A DNA stretch of 64,000 nucleotides from Chloroflexota bacterium (lineage in GTDB: Bacteria; Chloroflexota; Dehalococcoidia; Dehalococcoidales; JACQON01): positions 1-64,000 of the forward strand of contig JACQON010000021.1 in assembly GCA_016202545.1 (NCBI GenBank), given 5' to 3'. Of the stretch, positions 56,317 to 64,000 are shown in pieces; position 1 is the first letter of the stretch, and each line of letters opens with the position of its first letter. Position numbers and translations under genes: made by a program. Below the pieces are notes generated by a model, which saw nothing but the letters and a program-made list of their open reading frames with translations, had not been told where the DNA came from and ran no database searches.

Positions 56317-57060
56317 CTAAAACAGGATTTTACTGTCCAGGTTGAAGGTCTGCCCTGATATGTTGGCCTTCTGGCTCAGGTAAACGATGAAGTCGGCGAA
56401 CTCCGCCGGGTCTGACAGCCGACCCAGCATGGTATCACGGAGGGAGTTCTCGATTTTAGCCTGGTACATGCCGGTGCGCTCGTGGACTATCAATCCGGGG
56501 CAGACGGCGTTGACCTTGATGTCATATTCGCCCAGTTCCCGGGCGGCCGCCTTCATCAGGCCAAAGACGCCTGCCTTGGCAGCGGTATAGCTGGACATCA
56601 GCCAGCCTGGTTTAATTCCGCTCCCGGAGGAGACCAGTATTATGTGTCCACCTTTCTGCTTTATCATCTGCGGGGCCACCGCCTTGAGGCAGTTAAAGGT
56701 CCCCTTCAGGTTGACGTCCACTACCAGGTCCCACTCCTCCTCAGTGTGCTCCAGGAGCAGCTTGTCCGCCTTGCCGGTCAGCATGGCCAGGGTGCCCCCG
56801 GCGGCATTTACCAGCACGTCCACCCGGCCCCACCTCTCCACCGTCGCCTCTACCATGGCCTTCACCTGTTGGTAGCTGCTCACATCGGCGGCGTAGCCGA
56901 AGACCTTCCCCGGCCCTTTATTCAGCTCGCCTGCCAGTCGCTCAACGGTAGCCTGCGTCCGGCCGTTCACCACCACCCTGGCGCCAGCCGAGCCGAATCT
57001 TCTGGCGATTTCAGCCCCCAGGCCTCCGGTGGCGCCGGTAACAATGACCACCTTTTCCAT
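56317..57060 (-). CDS. Short-chain dehydrogenase/reductase
   Basis: A 247-residue SDR with the NAD(P)-binding GATGGLGAEIARRFG at residues 8-22 (TGxxxGxG pattern), the NAG-like AAGGTLAM near 85, the catalytic Ser-Tyr-Lys (VSSGSGIKPGWLMSSYTAAKAG near 138-160) and PGLI after. I chose ATG 57060 because GGAGG lies 5 bases upstream; the frame opens to 57099. Substrate unknown. It sits between the HAD phosphatase and pyrD genes. Confidence 0.9.
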   Translation of the reverse strand: MEKVVIVTGATGGLGAEIARRFGSAGARVVVNGRTQATVERLAGELNKGPGKVFGYAADVSSYQQVKAMVEATVERWGRVDVLVNAAGGTLAMLTGKADKLLLEHTEEEWDLVVDVNLKGTFNCLKAVAPQMIKQKGGHIILVSSGSGIKPGWLMSSYTAAKAGVFGLMKAAARELGEYDIKVNAVCPGLIVHERTGMYQAKIENSLRDTMLGRLSDPAEFADFIVYLSQKANISGQTFNLDSKILF

Positions 57061-57107
57061 GTGAGCCTCCTTGGCCACTCTTAAGATAGGCAGCCGCAAC
57101 GCTGCTC

Positions 57108-57875
57108 TTACTTCTTGACCGCCGAATTATGCCGCACTTTGAGAAAGTGAAAGACCACCTGGGCGAAGCCCTCCCCGGAGGGAAGGGCGCTCTCATACCT
57201 GGCAGCCTTCCGCAGTATGTCATCCTCCGCCGAAAGCACCGGATTGGGGATAAGCACGCTGTGCGGGAACAACTGGAACAGGGAGACATCGGTAGGAGAA
57301 TCGCCAAATACCATCACCTGCTCCGGGGATAGCCCGCCGGCTATCCTGTCTAACAGCCTCATCAAGGTCCTCCCTTTGCTCACTCCCTGTGGTAGCAGAT
57401 GCAGCATGTAGCCGGAATCGAGGAGCTGAGCGCCTTCCAGGTGCCGGCTTAGCTCGGTTACGGATACGCCATTAACTCGAATCACGTAGTCAACCAGGCG
57501 CGCCGGGTTATATTCAGTGTCCTCCACGGCATCGGGGAACAGCCGTTTCAGTTTCTGGAAGGCGTCAACGGCAGGCTGGCGGGAATAGCCCAGGTCTACC
57601 GGCTCTCCTCCTGCCTTTAGCTTGGCCACGCCGCCGTTTTCGCCAATCAAAGGCCCGTTGACTGCCAGCTCAGAGGCCAGGGATTCCAGCCTCTGCATGT
57701 TCCGACCTGAAATCAGGCCGACCAGGATACTCTCTCTTTTAAGCTGGCGGATAGCCTGTGAGACCTCAGCGTTGAAGGAACGGCCGTCCGAGGTAAGCGT
57801 GCCGTCAACGTCGGTCATCACCAGCCTTATCGAGCTGGCTACCTCAGGGCTTATCTGAAGATAAGATACCGCCAT
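57108..57875 (-). CDS. HAD-superfamily hydrolase, Cof/phosphoglycolate-phosphatase-like
   Basis: A 255-residue HAD phosphatase of subclass IIB. Motif I VMTDVDGTLTSDG is near residue 20, motif II is near LISGRN (residue ~55), and motif III/IV FGDSPTDVSLF near 213. A cap domain lies between motif II and III (residues ~85-180). The family includes phosphoglycolate phosphatase, sucrose-phosphate phosphatase and mannosyl-3-phosphoglycerate phosphatase relatives; the substrate here is not decided. First gene of the HAD-SDR-pyrD group. Confidence 0.85.
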   Translation of the reverse strand: MAVSYLQISPEVASSIRLVMTDVDGTLTSDGRSFNAEVSQAIRQLKRESILVGLISGRNMQRLESLASELAVNGPLIGENGGVAKLKAGGEPVDLGYSRQPAVDAFQKLKRLFPDAVEDTEYNPARLVDYVIRVNGVSVTELSRHLEGAQLLDSGYMLHLLPQGVSKGRTLMRLLDRIAGGLSPEQVMVFGDSPTDVSLFQLFPHSVLIPNPVLSAEDDILRKAARYESALPSGEGFAQVVFHFLKVRHNSAVKK

Positions 57876-58008
57876 CCATACGCATCTTATCCCAGCCAGC
57901 AGATGTTGTCAAAAGGGTGATCCTCTTTATTGATTGACATCATTACCCTCTAGTTTGTTGTGATTGACAAGGATAGCTTATCCGCCTTCGCTCTCAAGGC
58001 TTAATTGC

Positions 58009-58068
58009 TAACTGTAGTATGTCGAATTATAGTTAGCATCTGTATATACTATAGTTATCATTTATCTA
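58009..58068 (+). promoter_or_regulatory. Controller-protein operator (C-box-like) and promoter of the restriction-modification genes
   Basis: Three related half-sites: TAACTGTA (58009-58016), TATAGTTA (58028-58035) and TATAGTTA (58050-58057). The first two form an inverted pair (one mismatch) and the last two a direct repeat 22 bases apart. A TATCTA hexamer (58063-58068) lies ~10 bases before the controller gene start, which has no ribosome-binding site. This fits the operator-overlapping-promoter layout of C-protein genes with leaderless transcripts; the details are inference. Confidence 0.45.
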
Positions 58069-58078
58069 AAAACAAAAA

Positions 58079-58303
58079 ATGCCAGATGAAATTTTAGTCC
58101 AATTTGGTAAGAAGGTCAGAGAGGAAAGACGCAAACAACGCCTTTCCCAAGAGCAACTTGCTGAAAAGGCCGGTTTGCATCGCACCTATATTGGAATGAT
58201 AGAAAGAGCCGAGAAGAATATTACGTTGGAGAACATCAATAAAATTTGTAAGGCTCTTGCCCTAGACCTTAGTGCTATATTTAAGGATTTACATGACTGC
58301 TAG
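58079..58303 (+). CDS. XRE-family controller (C) protein of a restriction-modification system
   Basis: A 74-residue helix-turn-helix protein, almost all DNA-binding domain (LSQEQLAEKAGLHRTYIGMIE, residues ~23-43). The size and position directly upstream of a nuclease-like gene identify it as a C protein, which delays restriction until methylation is established. No Shine-Dalgarno sequence precedes the ATG. It overlaps the putative endonuclease gene by 11 bases. The region is visibly A/T-richer than the flanks. Confidence 0.87.
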   Translation: MPDEILVQFGKKVREERRKQRLSQEQLAEKAGLHRTYIGMIERAEKNITLENINKICKALALDLSAIFKDLHDC

Positions 58304-59102
58304 CTGGATAGATAGAATTATCGAGTATTGCCAGGAATATAGCATACCTATCGAATATTTGGCTGACACTCTTTACGAACCCAAAGTTGTGCCCATGATT
58401 CGGGGCAAAGCTTTCGAGTATTCTGTAATGAAGAAATTACAGACAATTCTTCTGTCTAATGAATGGATTGTCAGTAAAGCAACCGCCGGTGAAGAGGCTT
58501 TTTATCACGATACAGATGTTAGGGTTTTCCACAAGAGAACTGGCAGAACTCTTCGTCTCGAATGCAAGCTTTCAAAAAAAGAGGGATACCGCATTTTTGA
58601 TGATGGTCATGCTGAGATAAAGGTTAAATGTATGCGCAGCCGTACACTCGGTGATGCTAAGGTCAAGGCATTAGCTCCCAAACTTGGTGTAGATGAGAAG
58701 GCTTTAGGCGCACACCGCGACCAATATGTAGCAGCTGATTTTGACATTGTCGTTACTTCTATTGGAAATGCCTTTTATAGAACAGACAGCAAGAGTCATT
58801 TATATGTCTGGAAACCAAAGAAAGCAGAACAGGAATTCTTGGTCAAGCTAGGTACTACCGACCCCGATTCTCAAAAGGACTTTGCTTTCAATACTATGTT
58901 TATTGCCAAAACCAAAGACCTTATTGCTAGTTCTTCTACCGGAGTAATTTGTACCAGAAAACAATGCACTAACAAAACTAACTGCGGCTTTATTCCGAAC
59001 TATCCCACGATTAGATTTGAACCAACTTCTATTCAGCCGTCATATCCCTGGGTATCTATCGACCAATCTCAGACCTTCTTCAAATCGATAGTGCTTGCAT
59101 AA
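58293..59102 (+). CDS. Putative type II restriction endonuclease (PD-(D/E)XK-like)
   Basis: A 269-residue protein (ATG 58293, AAGG 6 bases upstream) I cannot match to a named endonuclease. It has a candidate PD-(D/E)XK centre: helix E42, D73/D75 in YHDTDVRVF and E90-C-K92 in RLECKLS, with the E-x-K separated from the aspartate by ~15 residues as in this fold. A late cysteine cluster (CTRKQC...C, residues ~228-240) may bind zinc. The gene lies between the controller and the convergent methylase (34-base 3' overlap), which supports an endonuclease. The cut site is unknown. Confidence 0.72.
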   Translation: MTASWIDRIIEYCQEYSIPIEYLADTLYEPKVVPMIRGKAFEYSVMKKLQTILLSNEWIVSKATAGEEAFYHDTDVRVFHKRTGRTLRLECKLSKKEGYRIFDDGHAEIKVKCMRSRTLGDAKVKALAPKLGVDEKALGAHRDQYVAADFDIVVTSIGNAFYRTDSKSHLYVWKPKKAEQEFLVKLGTTDPDSQKDFAFNTMFIAKTKDLIASSSTGVICTRKQCTNKTNCGFIPNYPTIRFEPTSIQPSYPWVSIDQSQTFFKSIVLA

Positions 59103-59944
59103 TCAAGAAGGTCTAACTGCACACCGTTCTTTTTCGAGCATTCATAATTCATTATGAAGACCTCTTTCCCTTTATATCTTGTACCCTTCTCTTTTGTCCC
59201 GTTCTTCTGGTCATCAGTTCTATTTATTGTGTAATTCCATTCTTTAGCAAGTATAGTTTTGCACCATGAATATAATTCTCTTATTTCTGGACCATCGTCA
59301 TATGTGAGTAGGAAATTGAATCGACTATTATCTTCCCTCAGTACTTCGCATAAACGAAAATGGTCTTCTTTATTGAAAGCGTGAGTATAGAATTTGTCTT
59401 GGTCGGCGTTGAAATAGGGCGGGTCAATAAATAGAAAAGAATTATCCGATACCTCTCTTATTACCTGCTCGAAATCGACTGACGTAATTTTAACGCCTTG
59501 CAGTTTTCGTGATGATTGGGTTATGTTTCTTGGCCAGTTCTCCGGTCTCATGCTATATTTGTCTCCATAACCCCAATAACAATTCTGCATATTCATAATT
59601 CCTGAATAAGAAGTTCTATTCAGGTAGAACCATCTTATTGCCTTTTCTAATTCATTTCTAGGATTAAATTCATTTTTATAGTATCCGTGCCGCTCTTTTG
59701 TCGCGGCTTCTCCGGATAACCCTTTTATAAGCTCATCTGGTCTATCTCTGATAATAATTAGGCAATTAGCCAAATCCGAGTCAATGTCATTTAGCCAATT
59801 GTTTTCTACTTTTGGCTTAGCGAAAAATATTGATGCTCCGCCTGCAAAGGGTTCGATGTAATATAAGTGATTTGGCGGGATATGCTCCATAATCAGCTTT
59901 CGAGCATAGAACTTGCCGCCTGCATATCTAAACGGAGAATTCAT
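59069..59944 (-). CDS. D12-class N6-adenine DNA methyltransferase (Dam/MboI-type)
   Basis: A 291-residue adenine methylase of the D12 class. RYAGGK (6-11), the SAM-binding EPFAGG (31-36) and the catalytic DPPY (174-177) are in the order of the Dam/M.DpnII group (alpha arrangement with the target domain between). AAGGGGAAGGA precedes the ATG. It is convergent with the putative endonuclease, so protection and cutting genes are transcribed toward each other. A/T-rich relative to neighbours, as expected for an acquired system. Specificity (GATC or other) cannot be read. Confidence 0.9.
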   Translation of the reverse strand: MNSPFRYAGGKFYARKLIMEHIPPNHLYYIEPFAGGASIFFAKPKVENNWLNDIDSDLANCLIIIRDRPDELIKGLSGEAATKERHGYYKNEFNPRNELEKAIRWFYLNRTSYSGIMNMQNCYWGYGDKYSMRPENWPRNITQSSRKLQGVKITSVDFEQVIREVSDNSFLFIDPPYFNADQDKFYTHAFNKEDHFRLCEVLREDNSRFNFLLTYDDGPEIRELYSWCKTILAKEWNYTINRTDDQKNGTKEKGTRYKGKEVFIMNYECSKKNGVQLDLLDYASTIDLKKV

Positions 59945-60090
59945 TCCTTCCCCTTTTCAATAAATGCTAACTCTAGTATACGTGAATACAGTGGTATAAG
60001 CAAGTGCTTTCGCCAATTAAACCTATATATTGCCATCACTGTTAATGCCTAAAAAATTCAACTTGACCCACTACCTCAAAAAGCGCAACC

Positions 60091-60119
60091 TTGACTTGTC
60101 GCTCGATATAAGGTAAACT
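60091..60119 (+). promoter_or_regulatory. Putative promoter of the cooC-fhs Wood-Ljungdahl operon
   Basis: TTGACT (60091-60096), 17-base spacer, TAAACT (60114-60119). Transcription would start near 60126, giving a ~90-base leader holding the hairpin at 60148-60186. Confidence 0.5.
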
Positions 60120-60147
60120 AATACTTGGGCATTGGTTGGCGAGATGA

Positions 60148-60186
60148 ATTAAAGCTGAGACTTCAGGGGAAGCTCTCAGCTTTAAT
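60148..60186 (+). promoter_or_regulatory. Very stable hairpin in the leader of cooC-fhs
   Basis: A perfect 13-base inverted repeat ATTAAAGCTGAGA (60148-60160) / TCTCAGCTTTAAT (60174-60186). The 13-base centre CTTCAGGGGAAGC adds four more pairs (CTTC/GAAG) with an AGGG tetraloop and one bulged C, for about 17 pairs in all. It ends 30 bases before the cooC start. A terminator, an mRNA-stabilising hairpin or a protein operator are all possible; the U-rich part lies within the stem, so simple intrinsic termination is less likely. Confidence 0.6.
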
Positions 60187-60216
60187 TGTGCAGATTATGA
60201 CAAAGAAAAGGGCGTG

Positions 60217-61017
60217 ATGAAGATTGCTATCAGCGGAAAGGGCGGCGTAGGCAAGACAACGCTGGCCGCACTCCTTTCCAGGGCTTTTGCTGAATCTGGT
60301 TACTCCGTACTAGCTATAGATGCTGACCCCAACGCTGGCCTGGCTGCCACCCTCGGCTTCCCCCACCCCGAGAAAATAACCCCCATATCTGAAATGAGCG
60401 CTCTCATTGAAGAGAGGACAGGAGCGCGACCCGGCCAGGTGGGGGCTTTTTTCAAGCTGAACCCCCGTGTGGATGATTTGCCCGATAGATACAGCGTGCA
60501 GTATAATGGTATTAGACTGATGGTGATGGGGGGGGTCAAAAGGGGAGGCAGCGGCTGTTACTGCCCGGAGAACACGTTACTGGCATCCCTTATCACCCAC
60601 CTTCTGCTGGCAAGAGACGAGGTAGTCGTCATTGACATGGAGGCGGGGATAGAACACCTGGGTCGGGGGACCGCCAGGGCAGTAGACAAGCTTCTTATAG
60701 TGGTGGAGCCAGGACGGCGAAGCATCGAGACCGCTTTCAGAATCGACCGGCTGGCGCGGGACATCGGCCTACGGAATATTGCCGTCATCGGCAACAAGAT
60801 TCGCAGCCAGTCAGATAAGGAATTCCTTATCTCCAGCCTGACCGACTTTGAGCTCATCGGTTTCATTCCTTATGACCGGGCGCTGGTTGATGCTGACCTG
60901 GCCAACCGGCCGCTGGCCGATTCCAGCCAGCAGGTCATCGCCGAAGTGAAAAACGTCTATCATGCCCTGCTGTCAACCGCCGGGAAGCTGGCAGAGCGGG
61001 GAAAGCAGGTCTCATAA
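60217..61017 (+). CDS. cooC: CooC-type nickel-insertion/CODH maturation ATPase (copy 1)
   Basis: A 266-residue MinD/ParA-fold ATPase of the CooC family, which helps insert nickel into carbon monoxide dehydrogenase. Deviant Walker A SGKGGVGKTTLAALLS is at residues 6-21, AIDADPNAGLA near 34, a CYC metal-binding motif (GSGCYCPEN, near 112-114) typical of CooC, and VVIDMEAGIEHLGRG (Walker B) near 138. I chose ATG 60217; a GTG directly before it is possible. It heads the operon cooC-fhs-cooC-like-folD. Confidence 0.9.
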   Translation: MKIAISGKGGVGKTTLAALLSRAFAESGYSVLAIDADPNAGLAATLGFPHPEKITPISEMSALIEERTGARPGQVGAFFKLNPRVDDLPDRYSVQYNGIRLMVMGGVKRGGSGCYCPENTLLASLITHLLLARDEVVVIDMEAGIEHLGRGTARAVDKLLIVVEPGRRSIETAFRIDRLARDIGLRNIAVIGNKIRSQSDKEFLISSLTDFELIGFIPYDRALVDADLANRPLADSSQQVIAEVKNVYHALLSTAGKLAERGKQVS

Positions 61018-61110
61018 CCAAGAAACAGAGGCCAATCACCTGGTATAGCGGGTGTAAAAGTAATAATCAAGGTCGAGCCCTGGAAAATATTTTAGGATAA
61101 GGAGGACTGT

Positions 61111-62874
61111 GTGCCCTACGATGCAACCAAGCTGAAGGACTGGCAGATTGCGGAACTTGCCGAGCAGAATATGCCAATTCCAGATGACTGGCGGGAGAGG
61201 CTGGGTCTGCAAAAGGACGAAGTCGTTCCCTATGGCAGGCTGTGCAAGCTGGACTTCATGAAAATCATGAAGCGCTTGAAGAACAGGACGGATGGCAGGT
61301 ATATCGAGGTCACCGCCATAACCCCGACGCCACTGGGTGAAGGTAAGAGCACCACCACCATGGGTATTATAGAAGGCCTGGGCAAGCGGGGCGTAAATGT
61401 TGGCGGCTGCATCCGCCAGCCCTCTGGCGGCCCCACCATGAACATCAAAGGGACCGCCGCCGGCGGCGGCAATGCCCTGCTTATCCCGATGACGGAATTC
61501 TCCATGGGTCTCACCGGCGACATCAACGATATCATGAACGCCCATAACCTGGCCATGGTCGCCCTGACCTCCAGGATGCAGCACGAGCGTAACTACGATG
61601 ATGAGCAACTGCAGAGGCTCACCGGCATGCGCCGCTTGAATATAGACCCGACCAGGGTGGAGATGGGCTGGATTATGGACTTCTGCGCCCAGAGCCTGCG
61701 CAATATCGTCATCGGCCTCGGTGGCCGCCAGGATGGCTATACCATGCAGTCCAAATTCGGTATCGCCGTCAGCTCCGAGCTAATGGCGATGCTGGCCATC
61801 GTCAGAGACCTGGCTGACCTGCGGAAAAGAATGGACAAAATCACCGTAGCCTTTGATAAAAAAGGCAATCCGGTTACCACCGGCGACTTGGAGGTGGGTG
61901 GGGCCATGACCGCCTGGATGCGCAACGCCATCAATCCCACGCTGGGCTGTACCGTGGAGTATCAGCCATGCATGGTGCACGCCGGCCCGTTCGCTAATAT
62001 CGCCGTGGGGCAGTCATCCATTATCGCTGACCGTCTCGGCCTGAAGATGTTCGATTATCACGTCACCGAGAGCGGTTTTGCCGCTGACATCGGTTTCGAA
62101 AAGTTCTGGAACGTCAAAAGCCGCCTCAGCGGTCTCAAGCCTGATGTATCGGTCCTGGTTACTACCATTCGGGCGCTGAAAATGCACGGCGGCGGCCCCA
62201 AGGTGGTAGCCGGCTTACCTCTGCCTGATGCCTACGCCAAAGAGGACTTGAAGCTCCTTGAGAAAGGCCTGCCCAATATGCTGCATCACATCAACACCAT
62301 CCGCACCGCCGGCATCAGCCCGGTGGTATGCATCAACTGCTTCCACACCGATACCAAGGACGAGATTGCCATGGTGCGGAAGGCGGCTGAAGCCGCCGGC
62401 GCGCGCTGCGCTGTGTCCACGCACTGGGCCGATGGCGGCGACGGCGCCCTGGAGCTGGCCGATGCCGTGATGGATGCGGCAAAGGAGGAGTCCGAGTTCA
62501 AATTCCTCTATCCTCTGGACATGAAGCTCCGCCAGCGCGTAGAAAAAATCGCCAAAGTGGTCTACGGCGCTGATGGTGTAGCCTGGAGCCCCGATGCTGA
62601 GGCCAAGGCGAAGGCGCTGGAGTCTGACCCCAAGTACGATGACTATGCCACCATGATGGTCAAGACCCATCTTTCCCTGACTCACGACCCCTCCCTCAAG
62701 GGTGTCCCCAAGGGGTGGACTCTGCCCATACGCGACGTGCTGATTTACTCCGGAGCCAAATTCCTTTGCCCGTGCGCTGGGGCTATCAGCCTGATGCCGG
62801 GGACTTCATCCGACCCGGCTTTCAGACGGGTTGACGTTGATGTCAAGACCGGGAAGGTGACCGGGCTATTCTAA
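61111..62874 (+). CDS. fhs: Formate--tetrahydrofolate ligase
   Basis: Fhs makes 10-formyl-tetrahydrofolate from formate, THF and ATP: the second step of the methyl branch of the Wood-Ljungdahl pathway. The 587-residue protein is full length with the P-loop [16 protein letters not shown] near residue 68 and [20 protein letters not shown] near 105. It starts with GTG behind AAGGAGG. The next Wood-Ljungdahl enzyme gene, folD, follows one gene later. Within an operon of CODH/ACS maturation factors this points to acetyl-CoA-pathway carbon fixation or acetogenesis. Confidence 0.97.
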   Translation: MPYDATKLKDWQIAELAEQNMPIPDDWRERLGLQKDEVVPYGRLCKLDFMKIMKRLKNRTDGRYIEVTAITPTPLGEGKSTTTMGIIEGLGKRGVNVGGCIRQPSGGPTMNIKGTAAGGGNALLIPMTEFSMGLTGDINDIMNAHNLAMVALTSRMQHERNYDDEQLQRLTGMRRLNIDPTRVEMGWIMDFCAQSLRNIVIGLGGRQDGYTMQSKFGIAVSSELMAMLAIVRDLADLRKRMDKITVAFDKKGNPVTTGDLEVGGAMTAWMRNAINPTLGCTVEYQPCMVHAGPFANIAVGQSSIIADRLGLKMFDYHVTESGFAADIGFEKFWNVKSRLSGLKPDVSVLVTTIRALKMHGGGPKVVAGLPLPDAYAKEDLKLLEKGLPNMLHHINTIRTAGISPVVCINCFHTDTKDEIAMVRKAAEAAGARCAVSTHWADGGDGALELADAVMDAAKEESEFKFLYPLDMKLRQRVEKIAKVVYGADGVAWSPDAEAKAKALESDPKYDDYATMMVKTHLSLTHDPSLKGVPKGWTLPIRDVLIYSGAKFLCPCAGAISLMPGTSSDPAFRRVDVDVKTGKVTGLF

Positions 62875-62897
62875 CCGTTAATTCGAGGGGGTAACAG

Positions 62898-63680
62898 GTG
62901 AGCTTTAGCATCGCTGTGGCTGGAAAGGGAGGCACTGGCAAGACCTCCATCACCAGCCTGGTTATTCGCTACCTCGCCAGGAATGGCAAGGGGCCGATTC
63001 TGGCGGTTGACGCTGACGCCAATGCTAACCTGGGGGATAGCCTGGGGTTGAAGGTGAGCCAGACCATCGGCGCGATAATCGCCTCATTTAACCAGGAAAA
63101 GATAAACATCCCTCCCGGGATGACCAAGGAGGCCTACCTGGAGTTCAAACTGAACGAGGCTATCATGGAGAACCCGGGGCTTGACCTGATAACCATGGGG
63201 CGGGGAGAAGGCCCGGATTGCTACTGCTACCCCAACCTGCTGTTGAGAAAGTTCATTGATAGCCTGTCCAGGAACTACGCCTATATCGTTATGGACAACG
63301 AGGCCGGGATGGAGCACCTGTCCCGGAGGACCACCCAGAATATTGACGCCCTGCTCCTCATCTCCGACCACTCGGTGAAGGGAGTGCGCACCCTCGCTCG
63401 CATCAGAGAGTTGGTCTCCGAGCTCAACCTGGCGGTCAAGAGACAGGTGGTCATAATCAACCTTGTGCCCGGCGGCATAGACCCCCTGATTGCCGGGGAG
63501 ATGGACAGGCTGGGAATCAAGCCCACGGCCACCGTGCCCCTGGACAAGGAGATATATGAGTACGACCTCAAGCAAAAGAGCCTGCTTGACTTGCACGATG
63601 GCTCGGCCGCGGTGAAGGCAATAGATGATTTGATGGCCCAAATCCTTCAAGGACAGGTTACCGCTACAAGAACGGGTTAG
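62898..63680 (+). CDS. CooC/AcsF-type CODH/ACS maturation ATPase (copy 2)
   Basis: A 260-residue paralogue of the first Coo[19 protein letters not shown] at the N-terminus, [15 protein letters not shown] near 38, a CYCYP motif (GPDCYCYPN, near 108-114) and [14 protein letters not shown] near 134. The extra features and its place between fhs and folD suggest AcsF, the factor that helps load nickel into acetyl-CoA synthase, while the first copy serves CODH; the split is an inference. It is 23 bases after fhs and 11 bases before folD. Confidence 0.88.
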   Translation: MSFSIAVAGKGGTGKTSITSLVIRYLARNGKGPILAVDADANANLGDSLGLKVSQTIGAIIASFNQEKINIPPGMTKEAYLEFKLNEAIMENPGLDLITMGRGEGPDCYCYPNLLLRKFIDSLSRNYAYIVMDNEAGMEHLSRRTTQNIDALLLISDHSVKGVRTLARIRELVSELNLAVKRQVVIINLVPGGIDPLIAGEMDRLGIKPTATVPLDKEIYEYDLKQKSLLDLHDGSAAVKAIDDLMAQILQGQVTATRTG

Positions 63681-63691
63681 GAGCGTTAAAG

Positions 63692-64000
63692 ATGACGGCA
63701 CAGATTATCAGCGGCACTGAGATTGCCAAACAGATTCGAGAAGAGTTGAAACAGGAAATCGCCGGGCTCAAGCAGAAACATAACCTGGTGCCGGGGCTGG
63801 CCACTGTCCTGGTGGGTGAAGACCCGGCATCCCAGGTCTACGTTGGGCAGAAGGAGAAGACCTGCCAGGCCCTGGGCATGTACTCGGAGAGGCATGACCT
63901 GCCGGCGGATACCGCCGAGGCAGCGCTGCTCTCTCTGGTGGACAGGCTGAATAAAGACCCTAAAGTTCATGGCATCCTGGTGCAGTTACCCCTGCCCAAA
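63692..64000 (+). CDS. folD: Methylenetetrahydrofolate dehydrogenase/cyclohydrolase FolD, 5' part (runs off window)
   Basis: The first 103 residues of FolD, which converts 10-formyl-THF to methylene-THF (cyclohydrolase plus NAD(P)-dehydrogenase), the step after Fhs. Visible motifs: [23 protein letters not shown] (with the active-site tyrosine and lysine) and [11 protein letters not shown] at the end, all diagnostic. It starts at ATG 63692. The 3' end is outside the window. Confidence 0.93.
   Translation, partial: MTAQIISGTEIAKQIREELKQEIAGLKQKHNLVPGLATVLVGEDPASQVYVGQKEKTCQALGMYSERHDLPADTAEAALLSLVDRLNKDPKVHGILVQLPLPK

Noticed and set aside
61018..61110. Possible folate/ZTP-type riboswitch before fhs
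   Set aside because: The 93-base spacer shows no recognised riboswitch core and is best explained as a plain intergenic gap with a strong ribosome-binding site.

Overview
The window is about 64 kb of gene-dense, GC-rich bacterial chromosome. The gene set suggests a strictly anaerobic, acetogen-like member of the Chloroflexota, most plausibly class Dehalococcoidia. The evidence is a Wood-Ljungdahl gene block (cooC-fhs-cooC-like-folD) at the right end, a tungsten aldehyde:ferredoxin oxidoreductase, a molybdopterin oxidoreductase/PsrB/NrfD complex, HymAB-type NADH/ferredoxin diaphorase subunits, a nickel permease, and a short 'core' MetE-like methionine synthase. The taxonomic placement is inference from gene content; no rRNA is present.

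Layout. 1-3.5 kb: the 3' part of a three-subunit molybdopterin oxidoreductase operon (+), ending at a hairpin terminator. 3.6-9.5 kb (-): an aldehyde ferredoxin oxidoreductase with its own promoter, then hymA-hymB-acpS and an unknown membrane protein. 9.5-20.4 kb (+): a promoter and attenuator-like leader, then nusA-ylxR-infB-rbfA-truB, uvrA and two tandem paralogous MFS carriers. 20.5-29.9 kb (-): ppsA-dgt-dnaG-rpoD, closed by a terminator, followed by an sbcC without sbcD. 30-34.3 kb (+): tRNA-Ser(GCU), miaB-yajC-nadB-nadC; nadC has no ordinary start codon. 34.3-39.7 kb: dtd-nickel permease-lgt (-), an FMN-reductase-like flavoprotein (+), and DUF364-yggS-nucleotidyltransferase (-). 39.7-41.7 kb (+): ADP-ribosylglycohydrolase and mtnA.

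41.7-42.8 kb (-): an AT-richer cassette of three small zinc-ribbon proteins, including a 47-residue one that is easily missed, behind a good sigma-70 promoter. 42.9-53.5 kb (+): a methionine/SAM-cycle region (antitoxin-like small gene-mtnP-metE-like ... ahcY-metK) with an NTPase, glnA, nadE, and a kinase pair separated by the decayed remnant of an acetyltransferase gene. 53.5-57.9 kb: marC (-), a repeat-rich intergenic stretch with three palindromic elements, an unknown gene (+), and HAD phosphatase-SDR-pyrD (-). 58-59.9 kb: a compact AT-rich type II restriction-modification island (controller protein, putative PD-(D/E)XK nuclease, D12-class adenine methylase). 60.2-64 kb (+): the Wood-Ljungdahl operon start, preceded by a promoter and a very stable 5' hairpin, running off the window in folD.

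Functionally, the right end supplies the methyl branch of CO2 fixation and CODH/ACS maturation. Nickel uptake, AOR and HymAB fit a ferredoxin/NADH-based anaerobic energy metabolism. The mtnA/mtnP/metE/ahcY/metK set recycles methylthioadenosine and homocysteine. NAD synthesis genes (nadB, nadC, nadE) are split over two loci.
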